Assembly: GCA_964637445.1 (NCBI GenBank)
Contig: CAZWWS010000062.1
Coordinates: 1 to 13,249 of the forward strand
DNA length: 13,249 nucleotides
Source of the DNA: M3 sp964637445
GTDB taxonomy: Bacteria; Bacteroidota; Bacteroidia; Bacteroidales; Muribaculaceae
Direction: 5' to 3'
Below, piece after piece: positions 1 to 6,239 of this stretch (its first letter is position 1; every line of letters begins with the position of its first letter). The notes beneath the pieces are model-generated. The model did no database searches and was not told the DNA's origin. It saw only the letters and a list, made by a program, of their open reading frames with translations. Position numbers and translations under genes: made by a program.

Positions 1-29
1 TTTTAGTGCTTTAAGGTGTTCAACTATCA

Positions 30-60
30 CAAAAATAAACAACACATCCCAAAAATGCAA
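30..60 (-). promoter_or_regulatory. Candidate minus-strand promoter leaving the window
   Basis: On the minus strand, TTG (60..58), a 20-nt spacer and TATTTTTG (37..30) match the Bacteroidota promoter pattern TTG-N19-21-TAnnTTTG. It would drive a gene beyond the left edge. The region is very AT-rich, so a chance match is quite possible. Nothing else is recognisable in bases 1-128. Confidence 0.3.
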
Positions 61-128
61 ATTTTTTAGCTATAAAACGCATCATGTGTTAAACTGTGTG
101 AAATTCTAAATATTTTTCGGTCTTTCTA

Positions 129-158
129 TTGATATTTCAAAAATGTTACTTACCTTTG
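129..158 (+). promoter_or_regulatory. Promoter of RNA element copy 1
   Basis: TTG at 129-131, a 19-nt spacer and TACCTTTG at 151-158 form a complete Bacteroidota-type promoter. The start site should fall about 4-6 nt after the box, near 162-164. The same arrangement with the same spacer length precedes copy 2, although the spacer sequences differ. That supports real use. Confidence 0.65.
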
Positions 159-162
159 CATC

Positions 163-226
163 AGTTTTTCATGGTATTAGATTTAAGGTAAAAAGATTAT
201 TTGTCGTGAGACAAGTAATTTTTTTT
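163..226 (+). ncRNA. Small RNA element, copy 1 (stand-alone)
   Basis: This is a predicted transcript of about 64 nt with its own promoter and an intrinsic terminator. From the promoter box to the T tract (151-226) it matches 5917-5842 on the other strand at 72 of 76 positions. Within the transcript only base 194 differs (A here, G there). The first 30 or so nucleotides show no obvious self-pairing. The 3' part is a 9-bp hairpin with a GTGA loop, then eight Ts. A seven-codon frame (MVLDLR, stop) lies at 171-191. No plus-strand gene follows, so this copy looks like a free small RNA. I have an impression that similar elements occur in other Bacteroidales intergenic regions, but cannot verify that or assign an Rfam family. 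Confidence 0.6.
197..226 (+). terminator. Intrinsic terminator of RNA element copy 1
   Basis: Stem TTATTTGTC (197-205), loop GTGA (206-209) and stem GACAAGTAA (210-218, one G-U pair) are followed by T219-T226. The loop is of the GNRA type. The hairpin sequence is identical in copy 2. Confidence 0.7.
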
Positions 227-310
227 ATACCCGGATTTCAACTATCTCTTCACGCTTTGCATCTGAGCCATTGCCGGTTCGGATTTTTTTATGCCCGAAA
301 ATATTGGAAT

Positions 311-342
311 AAAAAAACCGGCAGCGGGGGAAAAGCTGCCGG
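311..342 (-). terminator. Intrinsic terminator, probably ending the flippase operon
   Basis: On the minus strand, CCGGCAGC (342..335), a nine-base TTTTCCCCC loop and GCTGCCGG (325..318) form a perfect 8-bp GC-rich stem followed by seven Ts (317..311). It lies about 175 nt downstream of the flippase stop codon and is the only strong terminator between that gene and the left edge. Confidence 0.75.
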
Positions 343-392
343 CCTGCCGAACTCCCGTCTCGCGACGAATCGAACGACTATTCTTTTTCTGT
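311..392 (-). ncRNA. Candidate small RNA between flippase gene and terminator
   Basis: A perfect -7 box, TACATTTG at 404..397, precedes the strong terminator at 342..311 by about 50 nt. Together they could produce an RNA of roughly 80 nt. No TTG is present at the usual distance upstream, which weakens the promoter. The alternative is that this is only the 3' untranslated tail of the flippase transcript, or a 3'-UTR-derived RNA. A minus-strand frame of 71 codons covering 242-457 runs through the terminator stem and looks non-coding. Confidence 0.25.
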
Positions 393-515
393 GATGCAAA
401 TGTAGCTAATATATTGCGATTTACGTCTGTTATTGCAATAAATTTTGCCTTTTGCATTGATATTTAACGCATTTCCCATATATGTGGGCATTGCTAAAGC
501 CTATTCTTCTGTTGA

Positions 516-2009
516 TTATTTTGCTTTGTTCTTATTTTTGAATCGGTAGGCTATGTAGTCTATCGCATCGCGTTGTATTTTTCCGCCAAGAGCATGATTG
601 ATGGCGAAATATAGTCCGGCTCCTACGGCGCATTGAGTCGCTAACAATACCCAATTAGTCTCGATTACTCCGCTCAGCGCCACTGCCGGCATTGTGGCTA
701 CAATCGTTATCGCTGCGTATGGCAGGCAGTCGCTCACAAATCCCCACCACTGCGATTGTGTGACTCGTGCCGTAGTCAATAGTGTCACGACATAAGTCAA
801 TGCCGATGCTCCGAGTTGTCCCCACAGTAATATCTCTACTCCGGCAGTTATGCCCCCTTCGGTCGTAGCCATGAAGGGTAGGGTGACACCTATCGCCACA
901 AGGGCAGCCACATCTTTTACCACCTCCAATTTTACCAACAGTTTAGCTCGTCCCAAGGCGAGAATATAATTGTTGTAGAGTGATGTCAACACCATAAACA
1001 CGCCTCGCGCCAGCAATATCTGAAACAATACAATCGACGGATCCCACTTCTCGCCAAACAGCAGATGGAATATCGGAGTGGCCATCACAATCAGTAATCC
1101 TACTGCCGGAAATAATATGTAGGCCGTGAAGCGATTCATCTTCTGCATCATCCGCCTGAACCGCTCTTGGTCGTCCTGTGCTTGCGACAGCGCCGGCAGG
1201 AACGACGACGTCAGTATCTGCGTAAGTGAGGTGATGCCCATCTTGCTCCACTTGTCGGCTTGTGTGTAGTAGCCGAGTCTTACAAGTCCCAAGCGGTTGC
1301 CAATCAGAAATGAGTAGATGTTGAGAAATATCGTATTGAGCAGTGAGGTGGTGGCTACGCCCATTCCTACGCTCAAAAATCGTCGTAGCGACTCCCACGA
1401 GAACACGGCCATTGGGCGCCAATGGCTCGTAGTCCAGAGGATTATCGATTTTACGGCGTTGAGTGTCAGTGTCTGCCACACTATAGCCCATGCGCCATAA
1501 CCCGCCACGGCGAGATATATGCCCACCACCGCGCTTATCGATAGTCCGATGCAGTTGGCCACGGCTATCATCTTCACATCCATCTGCTTCATCAGCCTGT
1601 TGGTCTGAACGATAGCCGTCGCATTGATTATAAATGACAGGAACATTACCCTCGATAGCGGTATCAGTCGCTCGTCGCCCTGAAACCATGTGGCTATCAA
1701 CGGGGCTGCGACATACAAAGCTACATATAGTAGCGTCGCCATGCCGATGTTGAACCACAACACTGTGCTGTAGTCCTTATGAGTCGGGTTCTTACATTGT
1801 ATAAGCGCCGATGAGAATCCGCTGTCGACAAAGAGCGATGCAAATGCTTGAAACACCAACACTGCGCCCACCAAGCCGAAATCCTCCTCAGTCAGCACGT
1901 TCGCAAGCACTATGCCGGTCACGGCATACAGCACCTGCGACGACACTCGGTCGATTACATTCCATTTCAGTGTACGCGCTGTGCGTAGTTTCAAGCTCGC
2001 TTCTTCCAT
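516..2009 (-). CDS. Wzx/MATE-like lipopolysaccharide or O-antigen flippase
   Basis: The predicted 497-residue integral inner-membrane protein resembles the polysaccharide transporter (PST/WzxC) branch of the MOP superfamily, which moves lipid-linked oligosaccharides to the periplasmic face. The N-terminus has the family pattern: a W-N-V-x-D-R helix start near residue 16, 'VLANVLTEEDFGLVG' near 34-48, and 'FVDSGFSSALIQ' about residues 60-71. About a dozen hydrophobic segments run to near residue 480, and the tail is basic. The length is normal for WzxC-type proteins (about 490). It is the last gene of a tight cluster, 16 nt after the DUF2807 protein, and is followed by the hairpin terminator at 311-342. 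No glycosyltransferase or Wzy gene is visible, so the substrate cannot be named. Confidence 0.88.
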   Translation of the reverse strand: MEEASLKLRTARTLKWNVIDRVSSQVLYAVTGIVLANVLTEEDFGLVGAVLVFQAFASLFVDSGFSSALIQCKNPTHKDYSTVLWFNIGMATLLYVALYVAAPLIATWFQGDERLIPLSRVMFLSFIINATAIVQTNRLMKQMDVKMIAVANCIGLSISAVVGIYLAVAGYGAWAIVWQTLTLNAVKSIILWTTSHWRPMAVFSWESLRRFLSVGMGVATTSLLNTIFLNIYSFLIGNRLGLVRLGYYTQADKWSKMGITSLTQILTSSFLPALSQAQDDQERFRRMMQKMNRFTAYILFPAVGLLIVMATPIFHLLFGEKWDPSIVLFQILLARGVFMVLTSLYNNYILALGRAKLLVKLEVVKDVAALVAIGVTLPFMATTEGGITAGVEILLWGQLGASALTYVVTLLTTARVTQSQWWGFVSDCLPYAAITIVATMPAVALSGVIETNWVLLATQCAVGAGLYFAINHALGGKIQRDAIDYIAYRFKNKNKAK

Positions 2010-2025
2010 CGGCTCTTCTCGGCGA

Positions 2026-2730
2026 CTATTCTGAGATAGCCTCTGCCTTCACTCCTATTGAATGATTTTTTATCTCTTTGGGCGTTCCGCGATAGTACAC
2101 CTTGCCCGATCCGGCGCCTATGATGGTGAGCTTCTCTGATACCCAGCAACCTATCGAGCCGGTGCCTGCAAGCGTACATTTCACATTGTTGGCTTTCATC
2201 TCGTCGGCTTGTATCACTCCCGAACCGGTTGTATTGAATTTTGCCGCATCGCAAGAGCCTTCTATCACGAGCGTACCATTGCCGGTGCGTATGTCGGCTT
2301 CAAGATAAAGCACTCGGTTGAGATTTCTTACTACGAGTCGGCCATTGCCTATCAAGCGAGCTTTGAAGCGAGGACAAGGCTCTACGTTGAGCACTTTCAC
2401 GGTTGAGTCTCCACAATTTTCCACACGCGTGAGGAAGTTGGAATATACTGTCACTGTGGGCAGATTGCGGTAGTTGATGCCATCGGTGGCTATCTGCATC
2501 TCCAATTTTTCGCCATTGTTTGAGAACATCAACACCGAAGCCAAATCGGCTGTCGTTGTAAACACAGCCTTGCCGGCAGAGTCGGCGTTGCACACATAGT
2601 TCACATTGATTCCGTCTACCACTTTCAGTTCGCTGAACTCTTTCACATCGAGTTCATAGCGTGTTGCTGTCTCTGCTATTGCGGCAGATGATGCCATCAA
2701 CAGGGTCATTGATAATATTATATGTTTCAT
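2026..2730 (-). CDS. Exported DUF2807 (head GIN domain) protein
   Basis: The predicted product has 234 residues. A Sec signal peptide is visible (lysine at residue 2, hydrophobic stretch, then AIA before E20), so the protein is probably periplasmic or surface-exposed. The rest is a beta-rich putative adhesin domain of the DUF2807 type. It has repeated turns such as GNG, TGNG, TGSG and GTGS, and ends with the typical 'GAGSGKVYYRGTPKEIK' segment (about residues 209-225). Members of this family are predicted beta-solenoids; their function is unknown. It starts 18 nt after the DUF2807 lipoprotein and ends 16 nt before the flippase, so co-transcription is likely. It lacks a lipobox cysteine, unlike its upstream neighbour, and is too divergent from it to be a recent duplicate. 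Confidence 0.82.
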   Translation of the reverse strand: MKHIILSMTLLMASSAAIAETATRYELDVKEFSELKVVDGINVNYVCNADSAGKAVFTTTADLASVLMFSNNGEKLEMQIATDGINYRNLPTVTVYSNFLTRVENCGDSTVKVLNVEPCPRFKARLIGNGRLVVRNLNRVLYLEADIRTGNGTLVIEGSCDAAKFNTTGSGVIQADEMKANNVKCTLAGTGSIGCWVSEKLTIIGAGSGKVYYRGTPKEIKNHSIGVKAEAISE

Positions 2731-2748
2731 ATCTGTTGGTTTATTTTT

Positions 2749-3465
2749 TTAATGCTTCTTAATGTTTTTGCCGGCAATATTTGTATATGTCGGGTTGCCG
2801 TAATATTCTATATCACCCATGCCATAGCAAGATGCTATGATGCTGTCGGTGGTATGGCATTCGATGTCGCCCACACCGGATGATTGAGCTGCTACGGAGC
2901 GAGCTATCAGTCCCTTAGCTTTGATGTCGCCCACTCCCGAGGTTGACAAGTCGGCATTGTCGCATCGTCCGCGCAGTTCGGCATCGCCCACTCCGGCAAT
3001 ACTGATTTTTATGCGCTTTACATCAATATCGTGTGCTTTGATGTTGCCCACACCATTCAGGTTTGCCGAAAACTCGTCGGCCATTGTTTCCTTGTTTAGC
3101 GTTATGTCGCCTACGCCATTTAGTGCGCAACTCTCCAGTTTATTGGGTGTATAAATAGTAAGGCGTACCTCAAAATGTCGTTTTTTGGGGGGTTCAGCGT
3201 CCCAATGGTCTGAGACTTTCAGGTTTCCGTTGGTGCTATTGACGTCTATCTTGTCAATTAAGTCTTTCGGTGCATCATACACCACTATTGTAGTCGGCTC
3301 GGTGTGATATACCACTTCGATGTTGGCGATTGAACTTTCTATCAAATGCGTGAAACCGGCTACTTCTACTTGCTTTGTGTCGGTAGCCTCCGGTGTAGGT
3401 GTCGCTGTTTTGCAGCCGGTCAGTGCGACTCCGATTGCCATTATTGCAAAAATTAACTTTTTCAT
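2749..3465 (-). CDS. DUF2807-type lipoprotein with GVGD repeats
   Basis: The predicted product has 238 residues. The N-terminus is a lipoprotein signal with lipobox ALTGC, so C18 would be lipidated after cleavage. A Thr/Pro-rich linker (residues 19-30) precedes the domain. The C-terminal half carries six regularly spaced turns: GVGD 117, GVGN 138, GVGD 158, GVGD 177, GVGD 197 and GMGD 215. The period is 18-21 residues, as expected for coils of a right-handed beta-solenoid, and fits the DUF2807 putative auto-transporter adhesin family. It starts 14 nt after dusB and 18 nt before a second DUF2807 gene, so all are probably in one operon. A role in adhesion or envelope structure is only inferred; the biochemical function is unknown. 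Confidence 0.82.
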   Translation of the reverse strand: MKKLIFAIMAIGVALTGCKTATPTPEATDTKQVEVAGFTHLIESSIANIEVVYHTEPTTIVVYDAPKDLIDKIDVNSTNGNLKVSDHWDAEPPKKRHFEVRLTIYTPNKLESCALNGVGDITLNKETMADEFSANLNGVGNIKAHDIDVKRIKISIAGVGDAELRGRCDNADLSTSGVGDIKAKGLIARSVAAQSSGVGDIECHTTDSIIASCYGMGDIEYYGNPTYTNIAGKNIKKH

Positions 3466-3479
3466 ACTTCTGATTTTGA

Positions 3480-4502
3480 TTATATAGGTTTCTTAATATT
3501 GCTCTTGAGGTTTGCCTCGGCTTCGGGTATTATTTCATGCTCTATTCGGTAGAGTATGCTGTCGAGCTCGGCGTAAGTGTTGGCGCGCAACATCGCCACG
3601 CGCGTGTCGCGGAAGAATGGGATGCCCTTAAATAGGGGGGATGCGGCCAGGTGTCGACGGATGTGCAATATGCCACGCAGTTCGTCGATGTTGGCAATGC
3701 TCTCGGTGATCTGTCGACGCAATAGCCTGAACTTCTCCGATAGAGCTAACTCGTCGACGCGTCCTTCGCTCATCATCTGCTTCATGTCGTGGAATATCCA
3801 TGGCGCGCCGATTGACGCTCTGCCAACCATCACACCATCTACGCCATATCGCGCGAAAGCCTCTGCTGCTTGCTCCGGCGTCGTGATGTCGCCATTGCCT
3901 ATCAGTGGTATTCGTAGTCGAGGATTGGCTTTCACTCGGCCTATCATTTCCCAGTCGGCTTCGCCTGTGTACATTTGTGCTCGTGTGCGTCCGTGCACTG
4001 TCAGCGCTTGTATGCCGCAGTCTTGGAGTTGCTCGGCAAGCTCTACTATCACCTTCGAGTTGGCGTCCCAACCAAGTCGGGTCTTAACCGTCACGGGTAT
4101 CTTTACGGCATCGACCACGGCTTTTGTTATCTCAAGCATCTTCGGGATGTCGCGTAGCATTCCTGCGCCGGCGCCTTTGCCTGCCACCTTCTTTACCGGA
4201 CAGCCGAAATTGATGTCGAGTATGTCAGGCCCGGCGGCTTCAACGATCCGTGCGGCCTCAACCATCGGCTCCACCTCTCGGCCGTATATCTGTATCGCCG
4301 TAGGGCGTTCGGCTGCGTTGATGTGCAGCTTGCGTGTAGTCGCAGCTATATTGCGTATAAGAGCATCGGCCGACACAAATTCGGTGTACACCATATCAGC
4401 TCCTTGCTCCTTGCAGATCAGTCGGAACGAGTGGTCGGTGACATCCTCCATCGGTGCCAGCATCACGGGCTTGTCGCCCAAGTCGATGTGTCCTATTTTC
4501 AT
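3480..4502 (-). CDS. dusB: tRNA-dihydrouridine synthase, DusB type
   Basis: This FMN- and NAD(P)H-dependent enzyme reduces specific uridines in the tRNA D-loop. The 340-residue length is normal. The TIM barrel is complete: 'LAPMEDVTD' (15-23) binds FMN, 'DINFGCPVKKV' contains the catalytic C101, K140 lies in 'VKTRLGW', HGRTR is at 170-174, GNGDI at 202-206 and VGRA at 226-229 for phosphate binding. The C-terminal helical part (about residues 250-330) would contact tRNA. DusB is the common bacterial subgroup; the exact target position is not readable from sequence. It lies 85 nt after the M16 gene. A weak box TATCTTCG (4531..4524, one mismatch to TAnnTTTG) could give it its own promoter. Two DUF2807 genes and a flippase follow closely. 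Confidence 0.95.
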   Translation of the reverse strand: MKIGHIDLGDKPVMLAPMEDVTDHSFRLICKEQGADMVYTEFVSADALIRNIAATTRKLHINAAERPTAIQIYGREVEPMVEAARIVEAAGPDILDINFGCPVKKVAGKGAGAGMLRDIPKMLEITKAVVDAVKIPVTVKTRLGWDANSKVIVELAEQLQDCGIQALTVHGRTRAQMYTGEADWEMIGRVKANPRLRIPLIGNGDITTPEQAAEAFARYGVDGVMVGRASIGAPWIFHDMKQMMSEGRVDELALSEKFRLLRRQITESIANIDELRGILHIRRHLAASPLFKGIPFFRDTRVAMLRANTYAELDSILYRIEHEIIPEAEANLKSNIKKPI

Positions 4503-4587
4503 ATTATATTCCTAAATTTATTACGAAGATAGCGAAATATTATCAATTCATCACTATTACGAGTCAAAATGTCCAATTTCTTAACCA

Positions 4588-5817
4588 TTATTGCCCTAAT
4601 GTCAATACCGAGCAGCGTTCCGGAGCTATCATCTCAGCTACTTTGCGCAGTGCTTCGCTATCCACGGCCATAATTCGCTCGATTCCCTCATGGGGCATCA
4701 TCACGCGGTCGTGATATAGCGTAGCTCTACCCATCGACAGTGCCATTTGCTCTCGATTTTCGCCTGCCACGGTGAGTTGACCTACATACTGTCGCTTGGC
4801 TCGCTCTAAGGCGCGGTCGCTCATCCGCCCCGAGGCCAATCGCTCTATCTGTTCCATCGCCAACCGACGACAGCGCTTACTATCCTCTCCATCACAGCCG
4901 AAGTATATAGTGAATGCCCCCGAATCGGTGTATAGGGCTGTTGTGGCATCTACCGTGTAGACTAAGCCTCGGCGCTCGCGCAGTGCCACGTTGAGTAGTG
5001 AGTTCATTCCCGGACCTCCCAAGATGTTGGTCAGCAGTGCCACTCCCCATCGGTTTTCGTCGTACATTCCCGGTATTCTGCAACCTATCACCGTGTGAGC
5101 TTGATGAGAGTCGATGCTGCGATACTCGTCAAATCGCTCTGCTACTGCCGGTGCTCGTCGGCTTTTTGCCGGCATCGAATAGTGCAATCTGCCCATGTGG
5201 CGTTCGGCTAAACGTATCACTCGCTTCATATCGCAGCTGCCGGCATAAAACAGAACCATATTTTCAGGAACATAATAATTGTGAAGCCATCCTCGGCAGT
5301 CATCTGAGTCGAGACCGCTCAATACCTCTTCGCTTCCTAATATATTGTGTCCAAGTTCTGATCCGGCAAACAATCGGTCGTCGAAGTCGTCAAATACGGC
5401 TTCGCTCGGTGTGTCGAGGTATGAGTTGATTTCATCCATCACCACCTCGCGCTCTTTGTCGAGCTCGGCTTTCGGAAATCGCGAACTGCTTATCAGGTCG
5501 CCCAATAACTCCAACGAGCGCTCCACATTACCCTCCGGCGCCACCGTGTAGATAGTCGTTTCTTCCTTGGTGGTAAAGGCGTTCAACTCTCCACCCACAG
5601 TCTCCATGCGATTGATGATGTGCCAAGCTTTCCGCCGTTCGGTACCCTTGAAAATAGTATGCTCTACAAAGTGCGCAAGTCCGTACCGGTTTGCGGTCTC
5701 ATCGCGCGACCCGACATTGACTGTCACGCCGCAATAGTCCACACGCGAATCGCATCTGCGATACACTACTCGCAAACCATTCGACAATCTATAATATTCT
5801 ATTGGGAAAATATTCAT
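4588..5817 (-). CDS. M16 (insulinase-like) zinc metallopeptidase
   Basis: The predicted 409-residue protease has both halves of a bacterial M16 'clamshell'. The inverted zinc motif HFVEH is at 49-53, with E52 as general base and E129 in 'EREVVMDEI' as probable third zinc ligand. The C-terminal half has 'LRERRGLVY' (279-287), whose Arg and Tyr contact substrate in this family. I chose the ATG at 5817 because the product then starts with 'YYRLSNGLRVVYR', just like MlpA/YmxG-type proteins of about 410 residues. The frame stays open back to an ATG at 6171, which would add 118 residues with no M16 similarity. No signal peptide is visible, so it is probably cytoplasmic. Its leader contains RNA element copy 2, whose terminator ends 23 nt before the ATG. 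Confidence 0.9.
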   Translation of the reverse strand: MNIFPIEYYRLSNGLRVVYRRCDSRVDYCGVTVNVGSRDETANRYGLAHFVEHTIFKGTERRKAWHIINRMETVGGELNAFTTKEETTIYTVAPEGNVERSLELLGDLISSSRFPKAELDKEREVVMDEINSYLDTPSEAVFDDFDDRLFAGSELGHNILGSEEVLSGLDSDDCRGWLHNYYVPENMVLFYAGSCDMKRVIRLAERHMGRLHYSMPAKSRRAPAVAERFDEYRSIDSHQAHTVIGCRIPGMYDENRWGVALLTNILGGPGMNSLLNVALRERRGLVYTVDATTALYTDSGAFTIYFGCDGEDSKRCRRLAMEQIERLASGRMSDRALERAKRQYVGQLTVAGENREQMALSMGRATLYHDRVMMPHEGIERIMAVDSEALRKVAEMIAPERCSVLTLGQ

Positions 5818-5840
5818 TGCTACAAAGTTGAGTTCAAAGC

Positions 5841-5871
5841 AAAAAAAAATTACTTGTCTCACGACAAATAA
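5841..5871 (-). terminator. Intrinsic terminator of RNA element copy 2, in the M16 leader
   Basis: On the minus strand, TTATTTGTC (5871..5863), loop GTGA (5862..5859) and GACAAGTAA (5858..5850) are followed by nine Ts (5849..5841). It lies between the copy 2 promoter and the M16 ATG, so readthrough or a transcript from further upstream would be needed to express the peptidase. Confidence 0.7.
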
Positions 5872-5905
5872 TCCTTTTACCTTAAATCTAATACCATGAA
5901 AAACT
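5841..5905 (-). ncRNA. Small RNA element, copy 2 (leader of the M16 peptidase)
   Basis: The predicted transcript of about 65 nt is identical to copy 1 (163-226) except at one base. The -7 box TACCTTTG is also shared, while the sequence upstream of the box is unrelated. It contains the same seven-codon frame (MVLDLR, stop; 5897..5877) and the same GTGA hairpin with T tract. Its position directly before the M16 start codon in the same direction allows two readings: an independent small RNA that happens to lie upstream, or a cis-acting attenuator. The near-identity and sharp boundaries argue that the whole unit is what is conserved. Confidence 0.6.
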
Positions 5906-5909
5906 TTTA

Positions 5910-5939
5910 CAAAGGTACAATAAAAATTGCTTCCTGCAA
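5910..5939 (-). promoter_or_regulatory. Promoter of RNA element copy 2
   Basis: On the minus strand, TTG (5939..5937), a 19-nt spacer and TACCTTTG (5917..5910) form a full Bacteroidota promoter. Just upstream, the 7-mer AAAGTTA occurs twice with a 10-bp period (5956..5950 and 5946..5940), on one face of the helix. This may be a binding site or only AT-rich promoter context. Confidence 0.65.
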
Positions 5940-6213
5940 TAACTTTAACTAACTTTAATGTTTTTGTTAGCGCTGCTGCGGTATGTGAGGCGTCGCAAAA
6001 GCGCACGAGGTCTCTATCGCGAAGCGAGTAGAGGGAATGGACGTGCGAAGCCTGTCGACCATCGTGGTCGAGTGCGTGCTTAAGCTCGAAGAGCATTGCT
6101 TCTGAAATGATAGAGGGATTGAATGAAGCATGAGATGAGAGAATTTGGTCTAATAATACTGTTGTTTCCATAAAAATAAAGGTTAGATGTGTTTACAAAT
6201 TTCTTTTCTGCTG

Positions 6214-6221
6214 CAAAGTTA
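6214..6221 (-). promoter_or_regulatory. -7 box TAACTTTG upstream of the 6171 frame
   Basis: TAACTTTG on the minus strand matches the Bacteroidota -7 consensus exactly and would start a transcript near 6208, about 37 nt before the ATG at 6171. No TTG is at the expected -33 distance. Instead, a tandem 8-mer ATTATGTC (6241-6248, 6249-6256) begins exactly there. This could be a second, longer-leader promoter for the M16-dusB cluster. Confidence 0.4.
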
Positions 6222-6239
6222 CAACAAAAAATAGATGGT

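Larger units (their letters stand above)
5818..6171 (-). other. Open frame upstream of and in phase with the M16 gene
   Basis: An ATG at 6171, just downstream of a perfect -7 box, opens a frame that runs 118 codons without a stop into the M16 peptidase. Codons 1-75 or so look protein-like ('METTVLLDQILSSHASF' at the start, then a mixed, charged stretch). The last 40 codons simply read through RNA element copy 2. No domain is recognised, and known M16 proteins of this type lack such an extension. It may be an N-terminal extension made from a longer transcript, an orphan small gene that lost its stop, or chance: an open run of this length is uncommon but not impossible. Several short palindromes, such as TCGACCA/TGGTCGA (6052-6068), lie inside it. 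Confidence 0.3.

Noticed and set aside
345..390. tRNA-like T-loop (GTTCGATTC on the minus strand), possible tRNA remnant or attachment site
   Set aside because: The flanking T stem has a mismatch and no 5' acceptor strand or anticodon arm can be built. It is probably chance.
143..394. Plus-strand frame of 83 codons
   Set aside because: It reads across promoter box, RNA copy 1, its terminator and the opposite-strand terminator. The composition is not protein-like, and its match to part of the 6171 frame is just the shared RNA element.
943..1758. Minus-strand frame of 271 codons inside the flippase gene
   Set aside because: It is an out-of-frame shadow of a clear membrane transporter and lacks hydrophobic segments or domains.
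3577..4515. Plus-strand frame of 312 codons opposite dusB
   Set aside because: dusB on the other strand has every family motif. The antisense frame follows from its codon pattern and has no recognisable domain.
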